Positions 1-7,917 of a stretch of DNA of 22,816 bases are shown here, in pieces. The notes under the pieces were generated by a model. The model worked only from the letters and a program-made list of their open reading frames with translations. It had not been told where the DNA came from and ran no database searches. Numbering within the stretch: position 1 is the stretch's first letter; each line of letters opens with the position of its first letter. This DNA is from Flavobacteriales bacterium (GTDB lineage Bacteria > Bacteroidota > Bacteroidia > Flavobacteriales > BACL11), in the NCBI GenBank assembly GCA_012960835.1, contig DUAL01000157.1:1-22816 (forward strand), written 5' to 3'. The translations under genes were made by a program, and so were the position numbers.

Positions 1-1746
1 AATAATTTCCACCTCAGCTTTAGTTCCTTTTGGAGTGAGTAGCTCGCTAATTTTTATTGAAATCTCCTCAGCCGAAAAGGGCTTGTAAATTTCCTGCACA
101 TAATTTATCATTTCTTCTTTTGGAAGATTTTCTTGTTTTTTACATTTGTTGTAAGCATCTGTTAAAACCTCTTCCTGATTGTTATCTTTTAATAATGCTA
201 CTGCTGCTTGAAAGGCAATAAAATCTCCCATTTTTGCCATGTCAATTCCATAACAATCCGGATATCTGATTTGTGGGGCGGAAGAAACTACAATAATTTT
301 TTTAGGTCCTAATCTATCCAAAATTCGAATAATAGATTGTTTTAAAGTAGTCCCTCTTACAATACTATCGTCAATCATAACAAGATTGTCAGTAGGATTT
401 ACTGTGCCATAAGTAATGTCATAAATATGGGCTACCAAATCATCTCTGCTATCATCAGAAGTGATAAATGTTCTAAGTTTTGCATCCTTTATTGCAATCT
501 TTTCAGCCCTTGGAGAAATCTTCATAATTTCAGCAATAGCATCATGACAAGGGCTTTCCCCCAATGCTTGTATTTTTCGTGTTTTAACTTTATTAAGATA
601 GCTATCCACCCCTTTCATTAAGCCATAATAAGAAACCTCAGCCGTATTGGGGATGTAAGAAAATACCGTATTTCTTACATCTTTATCAATAGCATCTAAT
701 ACTTTTGGGAAAATACGTTTCCCTAGTTCTAGGCGTTCGTTATAAATAGACGCATCATTACCTCTTGAGAAATAAATCCTTTCAAAAGAACATGCCTTCC
801 TTTCTTGTGGCTCACGAACTTGTTTTTCCTGAATGCTTCCATCTTTTTTGATAATAAGCACATGCCCTCTTTTTAACTCTTTTATTTGCTCTGCTTTTAC
901 ATTAAATGAGGTTTGTATAACTGGCCGTTCTGATGCTACAACCACCACCTCATCATCCTTATAATAATAGCCAGGACGAATTGCAGAGGGGTCGCGTAAA
1001 GCAAAAGCATCCCCATGCCCAATCATGCCACACATCACATATCCTCCATCCCAATATTTTGCTGAATTCACCAAAATTTCTTGTATATCTAATTCCTGTT
1101 CAATCTTTTGTGTGATTTCTTTTTTGGTAAACTCATCCTTGTATTTGTAATAAATTTTATCATTTTCTTCATCCAAAAAATGTCCTATTTTTTCTAAAAT
1201 TGTAACCGTATCGGCCATCTCTTTTGGGTGCTGTCCTAAATCAGTAAGATGGGTGAAAAGTTCATCCACATTGGTCATATTAAAGTTGCCCGCCAAAACT
1301 AAATTTCTGGTTTTCCAATTATTTTGTCTTAAAAAAGGGTGGCATTGTTCAATGCTGTTCCCACCATAAGTGCCATAACGCAAATGTCCTAAAAACAACT
1401 CCCCAGTAAATGGAAGATTTTCTTTTAACCATTTGGTATCACTTAATTTTTCAGGATTTTTATCTTGCAAATCCACAAAGCGTTTGTTGGCTTGTTTAAA
1501 AACATCTTGAATAGGATTGGTAGCTACCGAGCGTTTTCTACTAATATATCTTTTCCCTGGCGGAACATCAATTTTAATATTTGCCAAACCAACACCATCT
1601 TGTCCCCTGTTGTGTTGCTTTTCCATGAGCAAATACATTTTATTTAATCCGTAAAATGCTGTGCCGTATTTTTTCTGGTAAAATGCTAATGGTTTTAGTA
1701 ATCGGAGCATGGCTACTCCGCACTCGTGCTTTATGGCATCACTCAT
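1..1746 (-). CDS. purF: Amidophosphoribosyltransferase (long Bacteroidota form), C-terminus cut by window edge
   Basis: This enzyme transfers glutamine amide nitrogen to PRPP, giving 5-phosphoribosylamine, the first committed step of de novo purine synthesis in the cytoplasm. I translated 582 codons from the ATG at 1746 to the left edge without a stop; the C-terminus lies outside. The N-terminal Ntn glutaminase domain starts at HECGVA, with the nucleophile expected at Cys9, and continues through EKQHNRGQDGVG and GHLRYGTYGG. SAIRPGYY and ASERP follow near residues 270-290. The phosphoribosyltransferase half carries the PRPP loop VMIDDSIVRGTT around residues 456-467, with Asp459 and Asp460. Cys9 sits behind eight residues, so a propeptide must be removed to expose it, as known for Bacillus-type PurF. 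It is the last gene of a minus-strand cluster, 24 bases after the glutaredoxin-like gene. Many Bacteroidota carry a PurF-like protein of about 630 residues of this kind (from memory), so about 50 residues are probably missing. Confidence 0.93.
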   Translation of the reverse strand, partial: MSDAIKHECGVAMLRLLKPLAFYQKKYGTAFYGLNKMYLLMEKQHNRGQDGVGLANIKIDVPPGKRYISRKRSVATNPIQDVFKQANKRFVDLQDKNPEKLSDTKWLKENLPFTGELFLGHLRYGTYGGNSIEQCHPFLRQNNWKTRNLVLAGNFNMTNVDELFTHLTDLGQHPKEMADTVTILEKIGHFLDEENDKIYYKYKDEFTKKEITQKIEQELDIQEILVNSAKYWDGGYVMCGMIGHGDAFALRDPSAIRPGYYYKDDEVVVVASERPVIQTSFNVKAEQIKELKRGHVLIIKKDGSIQEKQVREPQERKACSFERIYFSRGNDASIYNERLELGKRIFPKVLDAIDKDVRNTVFSYIPNTAEVSYYGLMKGVDSYLNKVKTRKIQALGESPCHDAIAEIMKISPRAEKIAIKDAKLRTFITSDDSRDDLVAHIYDITYGTVNPTDNLVMIDDSIVRGTTLKQSIIRILDRLGPKKIIVVSSAPQIRYPDCYGIDMAKMGDFIAFQAAVALLKDNNQEEVLTDAYNKCKKQENLPKEEMINYVQEIYKPFSAEEISIKISELLTPKGTKAEVEII

Positions 1747-1770
1747 AGGGGTGGTTTTGAGGCTGCAAAA

Positions 1771-2010
1771 TTAAGCTTTATTCTCTAATATTTTCATTAA
1801 TCCATTAATTCCTGGATTGGTGTGGGTTTCTCCATCCACCACAAGTGTTGGGATTATCCTTTTTCCATTATTTATTTTCTCTACAAAAGAGATGGCCTCT
1901 TTATTATCTGTGATGATGATATATTCAAACTCCACTCCTTTTGATTTTAAGAAATTTTTTGCGTTTACGCAATCTGGGCACCAATCGGCTCCATAAATTT
2001 TAATGTTCAT
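1771..2010 (-). CDS. Glutaredoxin-like thiol-disulfide oxidoreductase (CPDC)
   Basis: A complete 79-residue thioredoxin-fold protein, about the length of short bacterial glutaredoxins. It has a beta-strand start MNIKIYGADW, an active-site motif Cys11-Pro-Asp-Cys14 followed by a helix, the cis-proline segment IPTLVVDG with Pro54, and a C-terminal helix. There is no signal peptide, so it should act in the cytoplasm. The dithiol motif supports disulfide or mixed-disulfide reduction. CPDC differs from the CPYC of classical glutaredoxins and from the CGPC of thioredoxins, so its reductant (glutathione, mycothiol-like or other thiol) cannot be told. The ATG at 2010 overlaps the end of the upstream small gene by 11 bases, which suggests translational coupling, and purF follows after 24 bases. 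The family is clear; the partner is unknown. Confidence 0.85.
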   Translation of the reverse strand: MNIKIYGADWCPDCVNAKNFLKSKGVEFEYIIITDNKEAISFVEKINNGKRIIPTLVVDGETHTNPGINGLMKILENKA

Positions 2011-2296
2011 TTTCTATTAATTTAAATTTATATTCTGTTTTATTTTGTAAAATATTGCACTGCTGACAATGCGACAAATAGGTAAATTGAAAATGCTTCA
2101 AAATATCAAATCCTTGTGTTTGCACTTTAAATATCCCCGAGCATTCCAAATCTCCTTCTTCCGAAAATCTTATAATTCTAAACCCTAATTCCTCTTTTTC
2201 TAAACTGAACCATGAACCAGCTCCAATTCCGCCAAGCCACTGTGCCTTCTCTGGAATTGCATTTACTTTTTTTGGGACGACTATTTTCCCTTTCAT
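2000..2296 (-). CDS. Small hypothetical protein, likely detached C-terminal domain of a papain-like family protein
   Basis: A 98-residue cytoplasmic protein with no signal peptide or membrane segment. The most distinctive stretch is KAQWLGGIGAGSWF near residues 17-30, followed by a beta-rich region and a C-terminal CQQC pair. From memory, the KAQWLGGIGAG segment occurs in the C-terminal part of a Bacteroidota family annotated as DUF6695, whose N-terminal part looks like the product of the gene immediately upstream. Here the two parts are separate frames joined by an ATGA overlap at 2293-2296. The 3' end overlaps the glutaredoxin-like gene by 11 bases. Function is unknown. The two cysteines could bind metal or be a redox target of the neighbouring glutaredoxin, but this is speculation. 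Confidence 0.7.
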   Translation of the reverse strand: MKGKIVVPKKVNAIPEKAQWLGGIGAGSWFSLEKEELGFRIIRFSEEGDLECSGIFKVQTQGFDILKHFQFTYLSHCQQCNILQNKTEYKFKLIENEH

Positions 2297-2961
2297 TTTT
2301 CTATACTTTTTAAATAGCCAAGAATAGCATTTCTGTTTACTATTTCACAATCATTTTTATTTATAATATAATAAGATTGGTTAGCAATTCCTACATTTCT
2401 TTTTGGGGAAGGAGATATGCAGAAAGGATATTTTAACCTTAGTATTTTAATTAATGAAGGGCTTGCCGCTTTCATCACTGATGCTACAAAGCGTGAACAA
2501 TTTGTTCCGATTTTAATAAAAGGCCCATATGGAATTGTTCCTTTTTTTTGCATCTTTTTTGCATATTCATATCCTTTTTCAAAATCAACTCCTGACAAAA
2601 TTGATGCATACATTTGCCCTTCCCCATGATTGGATTTGTTATTTGCTATCTCCAATAAAATCGCTTTAATATTTTTAATTACCCCATTATTACAATCAGC
2701 AACATTAGTGATTTTCAGTTCATGATCTGTTTTTTCATCACGGACCCTCCCAAATCCAATAGGAGTATGATAGCGACCATAATCAAAATAAAAAACCTTT
2801 CCCTTTTTTGAATTTACAAGCAAAACGGCTGAATGCCCAGCTCTGTATTTTCCATTTTTTGCTATACCAAAAGTATTAGTTACAAAATCGTACCATCCTC
2901 CAGCAGATTGTACCATGGCTTCTGGCCAAGCCAAAGGAATAATGTAATCTATATTTTTCAA
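2293..2961 (-). CDS. Permuted papain-like (YiiX/NlpC-type) protein, DUF6695-like N-terminal part
   Basis: A 222-residue protein starting at TTG (2961). An in-frame TAA two codons upstream excludes a longer form, and the next ATG at residue 16 would remove the YIIPLAWPE start. His43 in the motif RAGHSAVLL precedes Cys155 in IGTNCSRFV. That His-before-Cys order with these contexts is typical of circularly permuted NlpC/P60 (YiiX/LRAT-like) folds, which include peptidases, amidases and acyltransferases. Between them lie FDYGRYHTPIGFGRVR and a region rich in charged residues. There is no signal peptide, so a cytoplasmic role is expected. It overlaps the next gene by four bases (ATGA). A near-consensus -7 box (TATTTTG, complement of 2982-2988, one base short of TAnnTTTG) sits upstream. 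The resemblance to DUF6695 is from memory; the substrate is unknown. Confidence 0.75.
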   Translation of the reverse strand: MKNIDYIIPLAWPEAMVQSAGGWYDFVTNTFGIAKNGKYRAGHSAVLLVNSKKGKVFYFDYGRYHTPIGFGRVRDEKTDHELKITNVADCNNGVIKNIKAILLEIANNKSNHGEGQMYASILSGVDFEKGYEYAKKMQKKGTIPYGPFIKIGTNCSRFVASVMKAASPSLIKILRLKYPFCISPSPKRNVGIANQSYYIINKNDCEIVNRNAILGYLKSIEK

Positions 2962-3088
2962 ATTTTATGGTTTAAAAACTGCAAAATAACACAAATAATT
3001 GAAATTGATAAAGCTCTTTTTAAACAAATATTTCTTTTGGATACATACGATTTTATTTGATTTTTTTATCGGATTATTTATTATATGT

Positions 3089-3096
3089 TATCTTTG
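3089..3096 (+). promoter_or_regulatory. Bacteroidota -7 promoter element (TATCTTTG)
   Basis: TATCTTTG matches the Bacteroidota sigma-A -7 consensus TAnnTTTG. Transcription would begin near 3100-3104, just upstream of the preferred ATG at 3116 and at or past the alternative ATG at 3101, so the element also helps decide the start. A TTTG at 3056-3059 is 29 bases upstream, too far for a standard -33 element. Confidence 0.55.
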
Positions 3097-3115
3097 TGAT
3101 ATGAATGAATTTCAG

Positions 3116-6100
3116 ATGAAAAAATATCTTTTTATTTTACTTTGTTTTTGCACTTTTTTTATTGCAAAAAGCCAAGTAGTTATCAATGAGTATTCTGCTG
3201 CTAATTACGATAGCTTTCAAGATAATTATGGGGAATATGAGGATTGGATTGAAATCTATAATACAACAGGGACAAGTGTTGATTTAAATGGATGGTATCT
3301 TTCCGATAAAGCTTCTAATCTTAGCAAATGGCAATTCCCTTCTTCTTTTATTGTCCCAGCTGGGAATTCCGTTTTGGTGTATTGTTCAGGCAGGGATGAA
3401 ATAGTTGGCGCAAATGCACACAGCAATTTCAAACTGACCCAAACCAAAGGAAATGAAGGGATTTATCTTTCGGATGCAACTGGCTTAGTGGTTATAGATT
3501 CTTTAACAATAATCCCTAACCAAAAAGGCGACAGCAGAGGAAGAACGACAAATGGTGCAGCTAATTGGTCTGTTTTTCAAACTCCAACTCCAGGGGGAAA
3601 CAATGTTGGAGCCATGCAAGAATATGCTACTGCCCCTGTTTTCTCGCTAAATTCTGGGTATTATGGTGCTCCTATTTCATTAAGTATCACTTCCCTAAAT
3701 AATGATATTTACTATACCACAAATGGCGACTTTCCAGACAATACCGCAACCCTATATACGGGTCCGATTACGGTGGGCTCAACACAGGTGGTAAAAGCAG
3801 TGTCTTATAGTACAACAGCAAATGTCCCACAAAGCTTTATCGTCTTTAATACTTACTTTATTAACAGTACTCACACTATCCCAATCTTATCCATTTCAGG
3901 AACTCAAGTAGATGATCTTTTAAGTGGGTGGCCGTTTTCTAATTTAGAACCAGAAGGGACTATAGAGTATTTTGACGCTAACGGTCAGCTAATTGACAAA
4001 GGAACAGGAGAATATAATAAACATGGAAATGATTCGTGGGCTTATAACCAAAGAGGCTTTGACTATATCATGCGAGATCAGTTTGGTTATAATTATGCTA
4101 TTAAAGATCAGATTTTCCCTAACAAGTCACGTGATAAATTTCAACGATTAATCCTAAAAGCTGCTGCAAACGATAATTTTTCTTTTGAAGATGGGGCTCA
4201 TATAAGAGATGCTTACATCCATTCATTATCACAAACTGCTGATTTAAGAATGGATGAGCGTTCGTACATAGCGTGTATAGTTTATTTAAATGGCAACTAT
4301 TGGGGGGTATACGATTTAAGAGAAAAGGTAGATGATCATGATTTTACCGATTATTATTACGATCAGGATAAGAACAATTTACAATACTTAAAAACTTGGG
4401 GGCAAACTTGGTCGGAATATGGGGGCCCTGCCGCTCAAAACGATTGGGATACTTTCAAAAATTTTGTCTTGAGTAATCCTATGTCTAATCAAGCAAATTA
4501 TCAAATAGTAAAAAGTCAATTTAACACTGGAAGTTTGATTGATTATTTTCTAATAAATATGTACACAGTTTGTATGGATTGGCTCAATTGGAATACTGGT
4601 TGGTGGAGAGGAATGGATCCTAATGGAGATAAGAAAAAATGGCGTTATACCCTTTGGGATATGGATGCTACTTTTGGGCATTATATTAATTATACAGGCA
4701 TCCCTAACACTACTCCTGCTGCTGACCCTTGCGACCCAAGTAGTTTGAGTGATCCTGGGAGCCAGGGACATATCCCTATTTGGAACGCACTGTTAACTAA
4801 TCAAGAATTTTTTGATGATTATATTAATCGCTGGTCAGATATGAAAAACACTTATTTTGATTGTACTTATATGATTACTTATCTTGATAGCTTGATAAAT
4901 ATTATTGATCCAGAAATGCCAGGACAGATAAACCAATGGGGTGGCGGAACTTATGCTGATTGGCAACAAAATGTACAAGATTTAAGGGATTTTATCAACC
5001 AAAGATGTAGTACTATAAATGCCTCTTTTGTAAACCCTTGTTATCCGCAACTTTCAGGCCCATACAATGTAACGGTAATTATTGATGGAATTGGGGAAGT
5101 GAAAATGAGTGGGATTACAATCGATCAAAATAATTCTGGCTGGACAGGGCAATATTTTGGTGGGGTTACGCTTCCGTTTGAAGTGAAGAGTGGCACTTTC
5201 TATTATTGGGAAGTAGATCCAATAAATACTTATGTTTATGATTCTTTGGTGGATACTTTGTCTTTAAGTTTGTTGGGAGATGTAACTGTAACTGCTCACT
5301 TTACCCCACCTGTAGAATATAAAGACATTGTATATCTTGTTGTGCCGACAGGAACAAATTCAACTATTGATGCAAACGGAACTATTTTGAATGCTTTCCC
5401 ATCCACTGTAACTTATGTACTTGGCGATACTGTTTTACTCAACCCAACTATTGATCCGCTTTACTATTTCGATTATTGGGAAGCTGACAGTAGTGTTATT
5501 ATACCAAACACAAATACAGAGCAAGTGAGTTTTTATGCTAATTATCTGGATACAATTCGCTTACACACCATCTTAAAACCAACAATCTTATCTTTTATTG
5601 GTGGAGGAGATACGCTTTGTGTTAATGAAGATATTTTTGCAGAAGTATATGTTGATTTTAATGGAATTGCTCCTTTTACTTTTGTTTATGAAATTGATGG
5701 TATTACTCAACCCTCTATTACAACTACCAATAATCCGTATACAATTTTTACCAAACAGGCAGGAACTTACACACTACAAAGCTATGCAGATGCAACAGGA
5801 ATTGGGGTAACTTCTGGTTCAGCAATTGTAGTGGAAAATATGCCTCCAATTGCACAGTTTAATATTTCCCCGGATATACTTTCTATACTTCATCCGCAAG
5901 CACATTTTATTGCTGATACTATAAGAATCAGAAATTGGATTTGGAACTTTGGCGACAATTCCTTTGATAGTTTGAGTTACAATCCATATCATCTCTATGC
6001 GGATTCAGTCGGCTTATACCAAATAACTTTGATTGTTACGGATGTCAATAATTGTAAGGATACTACATTTAACCAGCTTTGGGTAAAAGATGAATATTGG

Positions 6101-6394
6101 TTGTACATTCCTAATAGTTTTTCGCCAGATTGGGATGGAATAAATGATAAATTCTGTATTAGTTATCATGCTATTAGAGAAGAAACTTTCACTTTCAATG
6201 TGTATAACCGAATTGGTGAATTAATTTTCTCAACCAACAATATTCACGAATTAAATTGTGATAAAGGTTGGTATGGGAAACATAGAGAAAGCGGCAAAGA
6301 GTTGCCAATGGGCACTTATGTGTATGAAATTTATTTCAAAGATTTTGAGGGATGGAAACACCAAGATTTTGGCTACATCAATATAATTCGATAA
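3116..6394 (+). CDS. Secreted lamin-tail/CotH-kinase multidomain protein with T9SS type-B C-terminal domain
   Basis: An exported 1092-residue protein. The start at 3116 gives a clean signal peptide (MKKYLFILLCFCTFF, cleavage near AKSQ). Domains in order: a lamin-tail domain at about 21-160 (NEYSAANYDSF, WIEIYN, LNGWYLSD); a chitobiase/hexosaminidase C-terminal-like beta domain at about 170-245 (DIYYTTNGDFP); a CotH-kinase domain at about 255-640, with YWGVYDLREKVDD from 395 and RYTLWDMDATFG from 510; divergent beta repeats at about 650-820; a PKD domain at about 910-990 (WIWNFGDNS); and a gliding-motility-associated C-terminal domain from about 995 (IPNSFSPDWDGINDKF, GTYVYEIYF). The last is the type-B sorting signal for T9SS, so surface attachment or secretion is expected. 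CotH proteins are atypical protein kinases known from spore coats and fungal surfaces. Whether this one phosphorylates other surface proteins is unknown. It is monocistronic, 17 bases from the convergent decarboxylase gene. Confidence 0.9.
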   Translation: MKKYLFILLCFCTFFIAKSQVVINEYSAANYDSFQDNYGEYEDWIEIYNTTGTSVDLNGWYLSDKASNLSKWQFPSSFIVPAGNSVLVYCSGRDEIVGANAHSNFKLTQTKGNEGIYLSDATGLVVIDSLTIIPNQKGDSRGRTTNGAANWSVFQTPTPGGNNVGAMQEYATAPVFSLNSGYYGAPISLSITSLNNDIYYTTNGDFPDNTATLYTGPITVGSTQVVKAVSYSTTANVPQSFIVFNTYFINSTHTIPILSISGTQVDDLLSGWPFSNLEPEGTIEYFDANGQLIDKGTGEYNKHGNDSWAYNQRGFDYIMRDQFGYNYAIKDQIFPNKSRDKFQRLILKAAANDNFSFEDGAHIRDAYIHSLSQTADLRMDERSYIACIVYLNGNYWGVYDLREKVDDHDFTDYYYDQDKNNLQYLKTWGQTWSEYGGPAAQNDWDTFKNFVLSNPMSNQANYQIVKSQFNTGSLIDYFLINMYTVCMDWLNWNTGWWRGMDPNGDKKKWRYTLWDMDATFGHYINYTGIPNTTPAADPCDPSSLSDPGSQGHIPIWNALLTNQEFFDDYINRWSDMKNTYFDCTYMITYLDSLINIIDPEMPGQINQWGGGTYADWQQNVQDLRDFINQRCSTINASFVNPCYPQLSGPYNVTVIIDGIGEVKMSGITIDQNNSGWTGQYFGGVTLPFEVKSGTFYYWEVDPINTYVYDSLVDTLSLSLLGDVTVTAHFTPPVEYKDIVYLVVPTGTNSTIDANGTILNAFPSTVTYVLGDTVLLNPTIDPLYYFDYWEADSSVIIPNTNTEQVSFYANYLDTIRLHTILKPTILSFIGGGDTLCVNEDIFAEVYVDFNGIAPFTFVYEIDGITQPSITTTNNPYTIFTKQAGTYTLQSYADATGIGVTSGSAIVVENMPPIAQFNISPDILSILHPQAHFIADTIRIRNWIWNFGDNSFDSLSYNPYHLYADSVGLYQITLIVTDVNNCKDTTFNQLWVKDEYWLYIPNSFSPDWDGINDKFCISYHAIREETFTFNVYNRIGELIFSTNNIHELNCDKGWYGKHRESGKELPMGTYVYEIYFKDFEGWKHQDFGYINIIR

Positions 6395-6411
6395 AAGTAT
6401 TTTTTGAGCTT

Positions 6412-7818
6412 TTAAGAAACTTTTAGCATTGCCCTTTTTTGCAAACTAAGCTTATTTTCCTCTGCAAATTCTTCTAAAATTTTAAAGAAATTCAATATCT
6501 CCATTTCTTTATTTTCAGCATTTATGGTAACTAATCGAACAAATTCTTCTCCTTTAAACGATCCGTATCCTACTAAAAGTTTCTTAGCATGATATAGTTT
6601 TGTGCACAACTCTTTGGCTTCAAATTCTTTGTAGTTAAAACAGATAGACAAAGAATCTCCGTCATTATAAAGGGTATAATTTGGATTATTTCTTACATAC
6701 TTTCTTGCTATTTTTGAGGTTTCGAAAAGATGCTCAACAATGCTAGATAATCCTTTTGTTCCGACTGCCTTCCAGAGCGTCCAAAATTTAAGTGCATCAT
6801 TTCTTCTACCACATTGGAAAGAGGTCTTTCCTAAATTATAATTATCCGAGTGGGTTTGATACAAATAATCTGCCTCATTATTAAATGAGTTGAATAGGTT
6901 TTGTATTTCATTTACAAGCAGAAGCGAACAAGTAAGCGGTGTCCCCAACATTTTGTGTGCATTAAAACTGAAAGAATCCGAATGTTCAATCCCTTCTAAT
7001 AAGCTTTTGTACTTTGGGCTAAAAACAACTGCTCCTTGATAAGCTCCATCTACATGCAACCAAAGCTCGTATCTTTTACAAATATTACTTAGCTCTTTTA
7101 CAGAGTCAAAAGCGCCCAAAACAGTTGTTCCTGCTGTTGCATTTACATAAAAAGGAACAAGTCCTTTTTGGATATCTTTTTTTATACATTCTTCCAGTTT
7201 TTCAGGAATCATTTCTCCCTTGTTATTGGTTGGAATATATCGTAAATTATCTCTCCCAATGCCTGCAAAAGAGGCATTTTTAGCATTTGAATAGTGCGAC
7301 TCAAAAGAGGTATAAGCTACCATTGTTTTAATAACTCCGCTATTTGGAATTTCTAAATCTTTTTTATCTCTGGCCATAATTAAAGCCATAAAATTGCTCA
7401 TGGATCCGCCAGTTGGGAAGGTGCCTCCAGAATGATTACTATACCCAATCATCTTGCATATTTTCTCTATTATTTCTGATTCAACAGCAGTTTGAGGGCC
7501 TGAAACTTTATATGTATACATACTTGTATTAAGCATTACAGCTAACAAATCTCCCAATACCGCCTTACTATTTCTCCCACCCCAAAGTTGATTAAAAAAT
7601 CTATTGCTTGCCGTTTTTGGTGTTTTTAAAACCAAATCCTTTAGCACTTTTGAAAATTCTGAAGTAATGGTGGGATTCTCTGGAAGCGACAGATCTATTT
7701 TTTCATACAATTCCTTGGCTTTAATAGGAGTAGATACTGGATTTTCCTTCTCCTGAAATAGCAGTTCATCTACTATGGAGTTAAAAAGTAATAAATCTTC
7801 ACGCATTGCTTTTGACAT
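6412..7818 (-). CDS. PLP-dependent group II amino acid decarboxylase family protein
   Basis: A 468-residue cytoplasmic enzyme of the glutamate/aromatic-amino-acid decarboxylase superfamily (fold type I). Visible motifs: GGTFPTGGSMSN (131-142), His175 in FESHYSNAKNA, expected to stack on the PLP ring, NATAGTTVLGAFD (226-238), Asp257 in WLHVDGAYQG, expected to contact the pyridine nitrogen, and the Schiff-base Lys289 in FNAHKMLGTP. Length is usual for the family. The substrate cannot be assigned: glutamate, aspartate, cysteine sulfinate and aromatic amino acids are all possible. I chose the ATG at 7818 because longer readings of the frame run back through the tRNA-Ala gene. Only 13 A/T-rich bases separate it from the encoded CCA of that tRNA, so the mRNA probably arises by processing of a shared transcript. 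Confidence 0.88.
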   Translation of the reverse strand: MSKAMREDLLLFNSIVDELLFQEKENPVSTPIKAKELYEKIDLSLPENPTITSEFSKVLKDLVLKTPKTASNRFFNQLWGGRNSKAVLGDLLAVMLNTSMYTYKVSGPQTAVESEIIEKICKMIGYSNHSGGTFPTGGSMSNFMALIMARDKKDLEIPNSGVIKTMVAYTSFESHYSNAKNASFAGIGRDNLRYIPTNNKGEMIPEKLEECIKKDIQKGLVPFYVNATAGTTVLGAFDSVKELSNICKRYELWLHVDGAYQGAVVFSPKYKSLLEGIEHSDSFSFNAHKMLGTPLTCSLLLVNEIQNLFNSFNNEADYLYQTHSDNYNLGKTSFQCGRRNDALKFWTLWKAVGTKGLSSIVEHLFETSKIARKYVRNNPNYTLYNDGDSLSICFNYKEFEAKELCTKLYHAKKLLVGYGSFKGEEFVRLVTINAENKEMEILNFFKILEEFAEENKLSLQKRAMLKVS

Positions 7819-7831
7819 TATTATATTTTTT

Positions 7832-7908
7832 TGGTGGAGATAGTGGGATTCGAACCCACGACTTCTTGCATGCCATGCAAGCACTCTAGCCAACTGAGCT
7901 ATACCCCC
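7832..7908 (-). tRNA. tRNA-Ala (anticodon GGC), CCA encoded
   Basis: The minus strand folds into a complete cloverleaf. The acceptor arm GGGGGTA pairs with TATCTCC (two G-U pairs), the D-arm contains AGCTCAGTTGG, the anticodon arm CTTGC/GCAAG closes a seven-base loop ATGGCAT, and the T-arm GTGGG/CCCAC holds TTCGAAT. The anticodon GGC (complement of 7872-7874) reads alanine GCC/GCU codons. The discriminator is A at 7835 and CCA is encoded at 7834-7832. The mature RNA is 77 nt including CCA, one base longer than the common 76. The downstream decarboxylase gene begins 13 bases after it. Confidence 0.97.
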
Positions 7909-7917
7909 AACAGCAGG

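Noticed and set aside
427..1647. Several 60-64 codon plus-strand frames inside purF
   Set aside because: They are antisense to the continuous purF reading frame and have no domain-like composition.
2982..2988. -7 box for the papain-like gene cluster
   Set aside because: TATTTTG is one base short of TAnnTTTG and no -33 element is visible; kept only as a remark in the gene entry.
2999..3115. Upstream starts (2999 or 3101) for the CotH-kinase protein
   Set aside because: They precede or coincide with the predicted transcription start and bury the signal peptide; ATG 3116 gives a textbook MKK... signal sequence.
6395..6430. Terminator between the CotH protein and decarboxylase genes
   Set aside because: The only pairing is AAAAG with CTTTT around an A/T loop, too weak in this AT-rich background to call.
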